Assembly: GCF_002157505.1 (NCBI RefSeq) | Contig: NZ_NFSC01000028.1 | Location: 186,001-250,000 of the forward strand | Source: Arthrobacter agilis | Lineage (GTDB): Bacteria; Actinomycetota; Actinomycetes; Actinomycetales; Micrococcaceae | Length of the DNA stretch: 64,000 bases | Direction of reading: 5' to 3' | Part shown: positions 50,156 to 59,198 of the stretch, in pieces | Layout: the number at the start of each line of letters is the position of its first letter | Numbering within the stretch: the first letter of the stretch is position 1 | The notes under the pieces: generated by a model | The model's input: only the letters and a program-made list of their open reading frames with translations | The model's database searches: none | Told to the model about the DNA's origin: nothing | Translations under genes and position numbers: made by a program

Positions 50156-51049
50156 ATGCGTGAGCTCGTCATCCTCGGTACGGCGTCCCAGGTGCCCACC
50201 CGGACCCGGAACCACAACGGCTACTTCCTGCGGTGGGAGCGCGAGGGCATCCTGTTCGATCCCGGCGAGGGCACCCAGCGCCAGATGACCCTCGCCGGCG
50301 TCGCGGCGAGCCGCATCACCAGGATCTGCCTGACCCACGTCCACGGCGACCACTGCTTCGGCCTGCCCGGTGTGCTGTCCCGGATGGTGCTCGACGGCGT
50401 CGCCTCCCCCGTCCACCTCCACTACCCCGCGTCCGGCGAGGACGTGGTGCGAGCGCTCGCCTCCCTCGCGACGCCGGGGCTCGATCTGCAGCTCCATCCC
50501 CACGGCGAGGCGGGACCGATCGCCCCCGGGATCGACGTGGAGCCGCTGCGGCACCGCATCGAGGCCTACGGCTACCGGGTGACCGAGCCCGACGGACGGA
50601 CGTTCCTGCCCGAGCGTCTCACGGCCCTCGGCATCGCCGGCCCGGAGGTAGGACGCCTCCAGCGCGAGGGCAGCCTGGGCGACGTGCGGCTGGAGGACGT
50701 GAGCGTGCATCGCCCGGGGCGCCGCTTCGCCTTCGTCATGGACACGGCAGTGTGTGACGGCGCTGTGGCGCTCGCCGAGGGCGCGGATCTCCTGGTCACG
50801 GAGAGCACTTTCAGGGACGAGGATGCCGCCCTCGCCGACCAGTACCTCCACCTCACCGCAGGCCAGGCGGGTGCCCTCGCGGGCGACGGCGGGGCGGGCA
50901 CACTCGTGCTGACCCACTTCTCGTCGCGGTACGACGACGTCGCGGTGCTGGCGGAGCAGGCGCAGGTCGCAGCAGGTTCCGCGGACGTCATCGCGGCGTC
51001 GGACCTGGACCGCATCGCGTTTCCGTCGCGCCGCCCGTCCGCCGCGTGA
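50156..51049 (+). CDS. rnz: Ribonuclease Z
   Basis: The 297-aa MBL-fold endonuclease has ELVILGTASQVPTRTRNHNGYFLRW, LFDPGEGTQRQM, LTHVHGDHCFGLPGVL, FAFVMDTAVCDGA and LVLTHFSSRYDD, the tRNA 3'-processing RNase Z set. ATG at 50156. Confidence 0.93.
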   Translation: MRELVILGTASQVPTRTRNHNGYFLRWEREGILFDPGEGTQRQMTLAGVAASRITRICLTHVHGDHCFGLPGVLSRMVLDGVASPVHLHYPASGEDVVRALASLATPGLDLQLHPHGEAGPIAPGIDVEPLRHRIEAYGYRVTEPDGRTFLPERLTALGIAGPEVGRLQREGSLGDVRLEDVSVHRPGRRFAFVMDTAVCDGAVALAEGADLLVTESTFRDEDAALADQYLHLTAGQAGALAGDGGAGTLVLTHFSSRYDDVAVLAEQAQVAAGSADVIAASDLDRIAFPSRRPSAA

Positions 51050-51115
51050 GCGGAAGAACCCTTGCGGAGGGAACGCCGGCAGCCCGGCGAGAGGGTCCGC
51101 TGCAGTGTTCGCGGT

Positions 51116-51706
51116 TCAGCGGTAGCGCCGGACGTCGGCGGCTTCAGGAGCGAAGACACCGACCTGCAGGCCGATCACAGGAGAATGCCACTCCGATACC
51201 GGTAGGACATGACCGGTCAGCTGGGACCTGAGCCATCCGCTGAGGTCCCGCGTCGCACGGGTGCCGTCCATGACGTCGGAGAGGGGGTAGCCCCCTGCCC
51301 GGGGCACCTGGACCTTCGTGCCGTCCAGGAACGATGCGATCACCTTGACCCTGGCGTGTGCACGGCCTTCCCGATCGGCCTGGTCGGCCTCGTGCCGCAG
51401 GGCGGTCAGGGCATGGTCGAAGACGATGGTCCCGCGATCGAAGGAGGGATGCGCCGGTCGCGCAACGGAGTGGAAGGCGACCCAGTGCAGGGGATGGACG
51501 TCGGAGACGACGGTGACTGCTCCGATCTGGGCCCTGATCTGCAGCCACACGAGGTCGTCGGGAACCCCGTTGAGCGCGGCGAGGACGGTCCGCACGTCGC
51601 ACGCATCCCAGAGCGAGGAAATCCGGTGGTGGAGCGCAGGGACATCGGGACAGGTCACGACGAACCCGTCCTCAGCCGCTTCAACATGGACCTTGAAGAC
51701 CAGCAT
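51116..51706 (-). CDS. Hypothetical protein with HicB-like N-terminus
   Basis: The 196-aa protein begins MLVFKVHVEAAEDGFVVTCPDVPALHHRISSLWDA, which resembles HicB-type antitoxin folds. The rest matches no family I know. No HicA partner lies next to it. Confidence 0.55.
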   Translation of the reverse strand: MLVFKVHVEAAEDGFVVTCPDVPALHHRISSLWDACDVRTVLAALNGVPDDLVWLQIRAQIGAVTVVSDVHPLHWVAFHSVARPAHPSFDRGTIVFDHALTALRHEADQADREGRAHARVKVIASFLDGTKVQVPRAGGYPLSDVMDGTRATRDLSGWLRSQLTGHVLPVSEWHSPVIGLQVGVFAPEAADVRRYR

Positions 51707-51797
51707 GTCCTACCGCCTACGGGCGCGGACGGCGCCCCTTGAGGTCGACAGTAAGGTCATAGCCAGGATTAGGCCAGCACTTTCAGGGAGGGTTCGA

Positions 51798-52157
51798 ATG
51801 GACAGGAAGCCCGGCACGTATGAACGTGCACTGGCGCTCCACGTAGCTGCCCGTGAGCTTGCTTCTTCCGGCACTGTGTTCTCCGTCCCCTCGGAGGGGC
51901 CGGACGCCTTGGGGGAACTGGTGCACGTCCAGGAGAGGATCGCGCACGTGCTGGACCAGTTGGGGCGGTGGCATCAACAGCTTCAGGCGGGCACCCATCA
52001 CGTCGAGGACAAACAGAGCGTCGAAGGTGTCCTCGAGGCGGCCTTCGAGCTGCAGACAGCCGCACGCCAGGCCGCCGAGCTGCATCAGACCCTGGTACGG
52101 GCCCACCACGCGACCAGCCAGATCCGCTGGTACGACACCGGGACATCCCGCCAGTGA
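51798..52157 (+). CDS. Hypothetical protein
   Basis: The 119-aa helical protein (YERALALHVAARELASSGTVFSV, ALGELVHVQERIAHVLDQLGRWHQQLQAG) is probably coiled-coil-forming. GGGAGGG lies upstream of the ATG. No family recognised. Confidence 0.6.
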   Translation: MDRKPGTYERALALHVAARELASSGTVFSVPSEGPDALGELVHVQERIAHVLDQLGRWHQQLQAGTHHVEDKQSVEGVLEAAFELQTAARQAAELHQTLVRAHHATSQIRWYDTGTSRQ

Positions 52158-52278
52158 AGCCGACCCGATGATTCCTCCCGATCGCGCTGAATCCGGTGGA
52201 TTCCGGTCGGCAGCTCGGGAGGGCGGATTTCTCCCCGGTCCCGGGTTGAAAGGGTGATGGTGCCTGTAGGGTTCCGGT

Positions 52279-52686
52279 ATGTCGGAGACCTCCCTGGAAT
52301 GGAAACTCGAAGTGATTGTCCTGCCCAGCAGGGACATCGACCGCTCGATCACGTTCTACCGGGACCAGGTCGGTTTCGTGCTGGATCATGATGTGTCCCC
52401 GGCGCCTGGGGTCCGGATCGTCCAACTCACACCCAGGGGATCATCCTGCTCCGTGGTGGTTCTGCAGGGAATGGGCTCTGATGGAAGCGCGCCCATTTCC
52501 GGCCTTCAACTCGTGGTGCGGGATGTCGAAGCAGCCCGTTCGGAGTTGCTGGAGCGCGGAGTCGACGTCGCACCCGTCACCAGGATGGGGGACGGGGACG
52601 CGTCCGCTTTCATCTACTTCTCGGATCCGGACGGCAACGGGTGGGCCGTGCAGGAGATCCGGAACCGCAGCGACTGGCTCACCTAG
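52279..52686 (+). CDS. VOC-family (glyoxalase/bleomycin-resistance-like) protein
   Basis: The 135-aa protein has VIVLPSRDIDRSITFYRDQVGFVLDHD, RIVQLTPRGS, LVVRDVEAARSELLERGVDV and IYFSDPDGNGWAVQEI, the typical two-module VOC layout with metal-ligand positions. Substrate unknown. Confidence 0.88.
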   Translation: MSETSLEWKLEVIVLPSRDIDRSITFYRDQVGFVLDHDVSPAPGVRIVQLTPRGSSCSVVVLQGMGSDGSAPISGLQLVVRDVEAARSELLERGVDVAPVTRMGDGDASAFIYFSDPDGNGWAVQEIRNRSDWLT

Positions 52687-52733
52687 CACCAAGCCCTGCA
52701 CCTACCGGGACTTCTCATCGAAAGGCCCTCGTC

Positions 52734-53549
52734 ATGAGGCAGAACACCGACATCACGACCGTTGGAGACGTTTCGTCGGCGGATGGAACGTCGATCTCGT
52801 ACGAGAGAACCGGAACCGGACCGAGCGTCGTCCTGGTGGACGGAGCTTTCTGCGGCCGCTCCTTCGGACCCGCGCGCAAGCTTGCCGAAGAACTGGCCTC
52901 GTCGTTCACCGTGTTCTTCTACGACCGTCGCGGCCGCGGCGGGAGCGGCGACACGAAACCCTACGCGGTCCAGCGGGAGATAGAGGACCTCGCCGCAGTC
53001 ATGACCGCGGCGGGAGGAAACCCGTACGTCTACGCCATCTCCTCCGGGGCTGCGCTGGCACTCGAGACCGCAGCCTCAGGCATCCCTATCCGTAAGCTGG
53101 CGATTTTCGAAGCACCCTACACAGGCATCGGCACGGTCGATGGGGTTCCCGTGGATCACGGGGCCCGCCTCGACCGGATGCTCACCGACAACAGGCGCGG
53201 AGCGATGGTTTCCTACTTCCTGGTCAAGATGATCGGCCTGCCGGCCTTCGTTCCGCTGATGCTGCACTTCATTCCCGGAGTCTGGAAACACCAGACGGCA
53301 GCCGCCAACACGCTGCCGTACGAGGTGAGGGTCTCGAACAACTTCGCTGCGCCTCTCGAGCGGTTGGCCATGATCCCGGTGCCCACGCGGGTCATGGTCG
53401 GCGGAAAGGCGGCTTCCGTCATGGCCGCAGCGCAGCGGACGATCGCGGAGGCCATACCGGGGGCCCAGCACCGCATCCTCGACGGCCAGACCCACCAGGT
53501 CTCCGAGAAGGCGGTTTCACCGGAACTCATCGAGTTCTTCACCACCTGA
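52734..53549 (+). CDS. Alpha/beta hydrolase
   Basis: The 271-aa protein has SVVLVDGAFCGRSFG, FYDRRGRGGSGDT, VYAISSGAALALETA (nucleophile elbow SSG), PTRVMVGG and a C-terminal QTHQVS histidine. The catalytic triad is plausible. It follows the VOC gene by 47 bases and may be co-transcribed. Confidence 0.82.
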   Translation: MRQNTDITTVGDVSSADGTSISYERTGTGPSVVLVDGAFCGRSFGPARKLAEELASSFTVFFYDRRGRGGSGDTKPYAVQREIEDLAAVMTAAGGNPYVYAISSGAALALETAASGIPIRKLAIFEAPYTGIGTVDGVPVDHGARLDRMLTDNRRGAMVSYFLVKMIGLPAFVPLMLHFIPGVWKHQTAAANTLPYEVRVSNNFAAPLERLAMIPVPTRVMVGGKAASVMAAAQRTIAEAIPGAQHRILDGQTHQVSEKAVSPELIEFFTT

Positions 53550-53720
53550 CGACGGGCGGTTCTGCCCGCCCTGGTCACTGGCGGTCCAGGTGCAGTGCGC
53601 CGCGCTCCTCCGCCGGGCCTCGCCAACAATCGATTCGGGACGTTATGCTAAGCATGCTGATGAATCGGGATGATGCTTCATTCCTGATTGTCGATCCACG
53701 AAACAACCGAAGGAGTCGCT

Positions 53721-54500
53721 ATGAGCACGAAGGTTGAAAAGAGAATTCTCGTCAACGTGCCGGTGAGTGTGGCCTACAACCAGTGGACCCAGTTCGAGGA
53801 GTTCCCCCACTTCATGGGCGGGGTCAAATCGATCACGCAGCTCGACGACGAGCGCCAGACCTGGGTGGCGGAGATCGGCGGCGTTCGTCGCCAGTGGGAG
53901 GCCCGGATCCTGGAGCAGGTGCCGGACAGGAAGGTGTCATGGGCCGCGACCGAGGGTGCCACGAACGCTGGTTCGGTGTCGTTCGAGGACCTCGGGGGCG
54001 GGCAGACGCAGATCAACCTCGTGCTCGAGTACGAGCCGGAGGGCCTGGTCGAGAAGATCGGCGACAAGCTCAATGTCGTGGAGAACCAGGCCGAGGCCGA
54101 CCTGGAGCGGTTCAAGGCGTTCATCGAGGACGAGGGCTATGCGACGGGCGCCTGGCGTGGGTCCGTAGGAGCCGGTTCCACTGTCGGTCAGCCCGGCGTG
54201 GAAGCTGCTGCGGCGTCACGTGGGGACAGCGGTAAGGCCGGAGTGTCCGGCAAGGTCGCCGCAGGTGTCGGTCTGGCTGCTGCAGCAGCCGTTGCCGGCG
54301 TTGCCGCGAGCAAGAAGAGCTCCGAAAACACGGAGGAGGCAGCAGATGTCACCATCACCCCCGTCGATGGTGGCGCCCCTGAGGTCTACACCGGCCCGGA
54401 CGAGAGTCTCTCCCCGAGCACCACGGAAAGCCTCCGCCCCGTCGACGAGACCGATGCGTCCGTGATCGACAAGAACCGCACGACAGGCGGGTCGCTCTAA
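53721..54500 (+). CDS. SRPBCC (cyclase/dehydrase-like) protein with disordered tail
   Basis: The 259-aa protein has a START-like domain over residues 1-150 (VEKRILVNVPVSVAYNQWTQFEEFPHFMGGVKSITQLDD). A Gly/Ala/Ser-rich tail with one hydrophobic Ala-rich stretch (VAAGVGLAAAAAVAGVAAS) follows. AAGGAG precedes the ATG. Such proteins are often stress-linked; ligand unknown. Confidence 0.82.
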   Translation: MSTKVEKRILVNVPVSVAYNQWTQFEEFPHFMGGVKSITQLDDERQTWVAEIGGVRRQWEARILEQVPDRKVSWAATEGATNAGSVSFEDLGGGQTQINLVLEYEPEGLVEKIGDKLNVVENQAEADLERFKAFIEDEGYATGAWRGSVGAGSTVGQPGVEAAAASRGDSGKAGVSGKVAAGVGLAAAAAVAGVAASKKSSENTEEAADVTITPVDGGAPEVYTGPDESLSPSTTESLRPVDETDASVIDKNRTTGGSL

Positions 54501-54534
54501 CTCGCAGGTCACCTGCGGCGGCCACGTACTGGTT

Positions 54535-54567
54535 GCTGCCGGGCTCCTTCTGAAGGAGCCCGGCAGC
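54535..54567 (+). terminator. Hairpin after the SRPBCC gene
   Basis: GCTGCCGGGCTCCTT pairs with AAGGAGCCCGGCAGC 35 bases after the stop. Confidence 0.8.
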
Positions 54568-54649
54568 CTGGGGCCCGGCGCTTGCCCGCGCTTTTCCCAA
54601 GATGTTGCCGGTCAGACTCCTACTGGCGTGCGCTGCCCCCTGGACGGGC

Positions 54650-54844
54650 TCAGGTCCGCTCTCCCAGTGTCAGGTCAGCGATCAGTGCTGAAGCGGCACA
54701 ATCCCGGATCCCATTGATGCCCGCCACCGTGGTGTCTTTGTCGTCATAGGGCTCACTCGTCACCAAGGTGGCCCCATCGTCTCCCGTGAGCCGGAACCGG
54801 AATTTCTCCCCGTCATCGTGATAGATCTCAAATCGTCCTGCCAC
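54650..54844 (-). CDS. YegP-family (DUF1508) protein
   Basis: The 64-aa single DUF1508 repeat (FEIYHDDGEKFRFRLTGDDGATLVTSEPYDDKDTTVAGINGIRDCA) lacks the second repeat of E. coli YegP. Function unknown. GTG start. Confidence 0.88.
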   Translation of the reverse strand: MAGRFEIYHDDGEKFRFRLTGDDGATLVTSEPYDDKDTTVAGINGIRDCAASALIADLTLGERT

Positions 54845-55052
54845 GTGTGCCTCCTGTGTTCTGAAGCACGGCCAGCCTGTCGGAACAGGTGGCCGAGGGC
54901 CCCCGCGTGATGCGCCGCCACCCCTATAACACCTGCTGCCGTTCGTTTAGGCAACAGGGGATGCGTTAGTCGCCGCTCTTGCGACGGACAAGCTGATCGC
55001 CCCGCATGGCGGGAGGGCCGCCGACGGTCGCTGAACGCCCCGCTCAGCCTGG

Positions 55053-56669
55053 CTAGCGCGCTGACCGGGTGGCCGGGACGGGCGAGTCGTCGTCCGCAGT
55101 AATCAGGATGCTGCCCTCCGAGATCGATTCGGACAGGACGTCGTGTTCGACGGCGGTAGCGAGCGGCTTTTCCCTGACGAAGCACATCAGCACGGCGGCG
55201 ATCAGCGCCAGCGGAACCATCCAGACGAAGATCGGGGTCAGTGCATCGTTGTAGGAGGAGATGACGGCCTCCCGAATCGGTGCCGGCAGTTGGCCGACCA
55301 GCGCCGGGGTGAGCGAATTAGATCCTCCCGGTGCCCCGCCCCCGGTTGCTGCGGCGGGCAGCCTTTCAACCAGCAGGTCGGCCAGCCGGTGGGCGAAGAG
55401 GCTTCCGACGACTGCCGAGCCCAGCGTGGCGCCGATCTGGCGGAAGAAGTTGTTCGAGGCGGTGGCGGTACCCACCTCGCGGAGCGGGAACGAGTTCTGC
55501 ACGATCAGCACCATGATCTGCATGCTCAGGCCCAGCCCGAGGCCCATGACGGCCAGATAGGCGCAGATCTCCCATAGCGGCGACCCTGGCTTCAGGGTGG
55601 AGAGCAGCACCAGGGCGACGGCGACCAGCACACCGCCGGCAATGGGCATCCACTTGTAGCGGCCGGTACGGCTCACCAGCTGGCCGGAGACCACCGAGGC
55701 CACCAGGAGCGCGCCCATCATCGGGATCATGAGCAGGCCGGACTTGGTCGCGTTGACGCTGAAAGCCATCTGGAGGTACGTCGGCAGGTAGCCGATCGCC
55801 CCGAACATGGCCACACCGATGAACAGGCCGGCAATCGTGGCGAGGTTGAAGTTGAGGTCCTTGAACAGGTGCAGCGGGATGATCGGCTCGGCCGTCCGTC
55901 GCTCCACGAGGACGAACGCGACGGCACCCAGGACGGTGCCGGCGATGAGCCCGAGGATGATCGGGTCGCTCCACTCGTATTTGCTGCCGCCCCAGGTGGC
56001 GAAGAGCACCAGGCAGGTCGTCGTGATCGCCAGCAGCACCATGCCGCCCAGGTCCAGGCGGGGCCTGCCTGAGTGTCGAGGCAGCTTGAGGAAGAAGACG
56101 GCGCCGGCCAGTGCCAGCAGGCCCAGAGGGATGTTGATCCAGAACACCCAGCGCCAGCCGGGTCCCTCGGTGAACCAGCCGCCCAGCAAGGGGCCGGCGA
56201 CCGAGGCGATGGCGAAGACGCCGCCCATCATCCCCATGTACTTGCCGCGTTCCCGTGCCGGAACGACGTCGGCGATGACCGCCTGCGACAGGATCATCAG
56301 ACCGCCGCCGCCGAGGCCCTGGATGACGCGGGCGGTGATGAGCGCGGCCATGTCGTTCGCCAGCGCGCCGACGACCGAACCGATCATGAACAGCACGATG
56401 GCGGCCATCAGCAGGGCCTTGCGCCCCATCAGGTCCCCGAGCTTGCCGTAGATGGGCATGGTCACGGTCGAGGCGAGGATGAACGCGGTGATGACCCACA
56501 GCATCTCGTTCACACCGTGGAGTTCGCCCACGATCGTGGGCAACGCCGTGCTCAGCACGGTCTGGTTGAGTGCTGCCAGGAGCATCGAGAGCATCAGTCC
56601 GATGAAGAGCAGCACCATGTGCTGTTTTCCTTCGGCCGGCGCCGCGACGGGAACGGCTGGAGGTGTCAT
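55053..56669 (-). CDS. DHA2-family MFS exporter
   Basis: The 538-aa, 14-helix transporter has LNQTVLSTALPTIVGEL (motif D1), GKLGDLMGRKALLM (motif A), RVIQGLGGGGLMILSQAVI (motif B) and AGPLLGGWF (motif C). Substrate unknown. Its ATG overlaps the stop of the TetR gene (ATGA), so the regulator and exporter form one operon. Confidence 0.92.
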   Translation of the reverse strand: MTPPAVPVAAPAEGKQHMVLLFIGLMLSMLLAALNQTVLSTALPTIVGELHGVNEMLWVITAFILASTVTMPIYGKLGDLMGRKALLMAAIVLFMIGSVVGALANDMAALITARVIQGLGGGGLMILSQAVIADVVPARERGKYMGMMGGVFAIASVAGPLLGGWFTEGPGWRWVFWINIPLGLLALAGAVFFLKLPRHSGRPRLDLGGMVLLAITTTCLVLFATWGGSKYEWSDPIILGLIAGTVLGAVAFVLVERRTAEPIIPLHLFKDLNFNLATIAGLFIGVAMFGAIGYLPTYLQMAFSVNATKSGLLMIPMMGALLVASVVSGQLVSRTGRYKWMPIAGGVLVAVALVLLSTLKPGSPLWEICAYLAVMGLGLGLSMQIMVLIVQNSFPLREVGTATASNNFFRQIGATLGSAVVGSLFAHRLADLLVERLPAAATGGGAPGGSNSLTPALVGQLPAPIREAVISSYNDALTPIFVWMVPLALIAAVLMCFVREKPLATAVEHDVLSESISEGSILITADDDSPVPATRSAR

Positions 56670-57292
56670 AGAAGTTTCCTTTGGACGGAATGGAAGAGGG
56701 CGAGAGCGGGCGCGAGATCCTCGGGCGCCAGGCCGGCTGCGGGACTGTAGGCGCCGGACGCGATCGTGAAGCGCAGGGGAATGGCGGCGGTCATGACGGT
56801 GATCCGGGCAACGTCGTCCACGTCGATCTCCCCCATCCCCGCGGACCACTGCGGATTGTCGGCCAGCAGACCGGCCAGAGCGCCGCGCACCAGATTCTCG
56901 GCCTCGTTCATGCGCTCGATCAGCCGGTGGATGAGATGCGGATACTGACGGGTCAGCTCACGGCGCCGGACCTGATCCACCCCCTTGTGCGAACTGCCGG
57001 CAACCGCCAGGAGGAGGCGCGAGACCTGGCCCAGCACGTCCTGCGCGAAGGAGAAACCCTCCAGCAGGGCCGGATCCAGCACGGGGGCCCGCAGGCCCAG
57101 CACGGCATCCTCCTTGGACGGGAAGTAATTGAAGAACGTGCGCTGTGAGACGCCCGCCCGATCGGTGATGGACTCGATCGTGGAGGCTTCCAGCCCCCGC
57201 TCCAGGACCGACGCAACCGCGGCGTGGTGAAGGGCCAGCCACGTTTCTGCCTTCTGGCGCTCCCGCAGCGAGGGCGCGCAACTGTCACTCAT
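56666..57292 (-). CDS. TetR-family regulator
   Basis: The 208-aa repressor has an N-terminal HTH (ALHHAAVASVLERGLEASTIESITDRAGVSQRTFFNYFPSKEDAVLG) and an all-alpha ligand domain. It probably controls the overlapping exporter gene. The ATG at 57290-57292 (MSDSCAPSLRERQ) is preferred to one further upstream. Confidence 0.9.
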   Translation of the reverse strand: MSDSCAPSLRERQKAETWLALHHAAVASVLERGLEASTIESITDRAGVSQRTFFNYFPSKEDAVLGLRAPVLDPALLEGFSFAQDVLGQVSRLLLAVAGSSHKGVDQVRRRELTRQYPHLIHRLIERMNEAENLVRGALAGLLADNPQWSAGMGEIDVDDVARITVMTAAIPLRFTIASGAYSPAAGLAPEDLAPALALFHSVQRKLL

Positions 57293-57514
57293 GCTCCTAT
57301 TCTTGCGCAACTGCAAATCGTGCACAAATGCATCGAGCGCTGCTCGCGGGGGAAATTCTCTCCTCGACGGTGTCTAAGGGGGCTTAGGATTTGAGGAGTC
57401 GAGGTCGAGGGAGCCCTAGCCGAGGAGCAAGATGATCCATCGTGTCGAAGACGGGTGCTCACCCGCAGGTCGTTCGCTGCTGGATATTGGACTGCTTTTT
57501 CCTGGCGGTGCGCG

Positions 57515-58648
57515 ATGACCCGCAGGCTCGGAGTCGAAGAAGAGTTCCTGATCGTCGACGGGACCCAGGGGCGTGCAGTGGCGTTGGGCCGTGTGCTCGA
57601 TGTCCTGGACAAGGACGCTGGCCTCAGCAGCGAGATGAAGCAGGAACAGATCGAGACCTGCACTCTCCCCCATACCAGCCTCCGCGACCTCGCCGCCGAC
57701 ATCACGGATCGGAGAAGGAGCGCGGACACTGCGGCCAGGTCCTGCGGAGCACGGTCGGTCGCGCTCGCGACCTCGCCACTGCCCGTGCACACCACCACCA
57801 CTCCGGGCCTGCGGTACGAGCAGATGGTGCAGCGGTTCGGCCTGACCGCGGTGGAGCAGCTGACGTGCGGCTGCCATGTGCACGTGGAAGTCGAGTCGGA
57901 CGAGGAAGGCGTGGCCGTCCTGGACCGCATCCGGGTCTGGCTCCCGGTCCTTCTGGCCATCACCACCAATTCGCCGTACTGGAACGCCGCGGACTCGAGC
58001 TACGCCAGCTACCGTTCGCAGGCCTGGAACCGCTGGCCCACGGCCGGGCCATGCGAGGTCTTCGGGTCGGCAAAGGCGTACCACGCTCAGGTGCGCGAGA
58101 TTCTGGGCTCCGGCGTTCCCCTCGACAAGGGGCAGATCTACTTCGACGCCCGGTTGAGCCACCGGCACCCCACCATCGAGGTCCGGGTCGCGGACGTCTG
58201 CCTGTTCGCCGACGACGCAGTCCTCCTCGCCGCGCTGGTGCGCGGTCTGGTGGAGACGGCGGCCAGGCAATGGCGGAACGGCGGGAAGCCTGTACCTGCC
58301 TCGGCGCAGCAGCTCCGGCTCGCCTCGTGGCAGGCCGGGCGCTACGGGCTGGACGGCGAACTGATGGATCCGCTGACGGGGAGACCGCGGGCTGCCTTCG
58401 ACGTGGTGATGGGACTGTTGGACTCCATCCGGCCCGTGCTGAAGGACCAGGGTGAACTCGGCACCGTCGAGTTCCTGCTGTTCCAGGTCCTGGCCCGGGG
58501 CACCGGCGCGGTCCGACAGCGGAGGATCTATGAGCAGACGGGCAGCCTTCGTGAGGTCATCGCCGACGCGGTCCGGATCACCAACCTGCCGGTGACACCG
58601 TTCCGGGACCTCACGCCTCCGCTGCTTCCCACGGCCCGGAACATGTAA
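57515..58648 (+). CDS. YbdK-type carboxylate-amine ligase (GCS2 family)
   Basis: The 377-aa glutamate-cysteine-ligase-like protein has TRRLGVEEEFLIVDG, MKQEQIETCT, CGCHVHVEV, ITTNSPYWNAADSSYASYRSQAWNRWP, HPTIEVRVADVC and AFDVVMGLLDSI. It joins a carboxylate to an amine using ATP; the product is unknown. The mycothiol background argues against glutathione synthesis. It heads a cluster with partly broken genes. Confidence 0.88.
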   Translation: MTRRLGVEEEFLIVDGTQGRAVALGRVLDVLDKDAGLSSEMKQEQIETCTLPHTSLRDLAADITDRRRSADTAARSCGARSVALATSPLPVHTTTTPGLRYEQMVQRFGLTAVEQLTCGCHVHVEVESDEEGVAVLDRIRVWLPVLLAITTNSPYWNAADSSYASYRSQAWNRWPTAGPCEVFGSAKAYHAQVREILGSGVPLDKGQIYFDARLSHRHPTIEVRVADVCLFADDAVLLAALVRGLVETAARQWRNGGKPVPASAQQLRLASWQAGRYGLDGELMDPLTGRPRAAFDVVMGLLDSIRPVLKDQGELGTVEFLLFQVLARGTGAVRQRRIYEQTGSLREVIADAVRITNLPVTPFRDLTPPLLPTARNM

Positions 58649-58669
58649 CCGACGATCAAGGGAGATCAC

Positions 58670-59175
58670 GTGGACCAGAACGAGACGCCGGTGCTGGACG
58701 CCCTGGCCGAACACCAGAAGCTCGGGAGATACGGCTTCACCCCGCCGGCGCACCGTCAGGGCCGAGGCGTGGATCCGCGCGTCCTGAAGGTCCTGGGGGA
58801 ACAGAGCTTCAGGTCCGACGTCGTCGCCGCTTCGGGGCTGGATGACCGGAAGCCGTCCAACGCCGGGGAAAGCCGTTGATCGTCGACGAGGCATGGTGTG
58901 CACAGCTGCCGTTCCATCCTGAGACTCCCACCTGGGCGCTGTCGGCGGGGGCGGATATCTGCGTGGTCAGCGTGCACAAGATGGGTCTGGGCTTCGAGCA
59001 GGGTTCGGTGTTCCATCTGCAGGGCGGCCTCGTGGACCCCATCGGGCTCAATCAGTGCGCCGACGTCCTGTCCACGACCAGCGCCAATGTGATGCTGTAC
59101 GCGGCGATGGACGGCTGGCGCCGACAGATGGTGCAGGACGGCAGGTCCATGATCGATAAGGCGCTCGAACGGTAG
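58670..59175 (+). pseudogene. Orn/Lys/Arg-type decarboxylase, internally deleted
   Basis: An N-terminal part (VLDALAEHQKLGRYGFTPPAHRQGRGVDPRVLKVLGEQSF) ends at a TGA near 58879. A second frame begins mid-domain with IVDEAWCAQLPFHPETP and keeps the PLP lysine in SVHKMGLGFEQGS, then stops after MIDKALER. The substrate-binding middle and the whole C-terminal third are missing. Confidence 0.85.
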
Positions 59176-59198
59176 AGCAAGGAAACGAGGCAGATGCC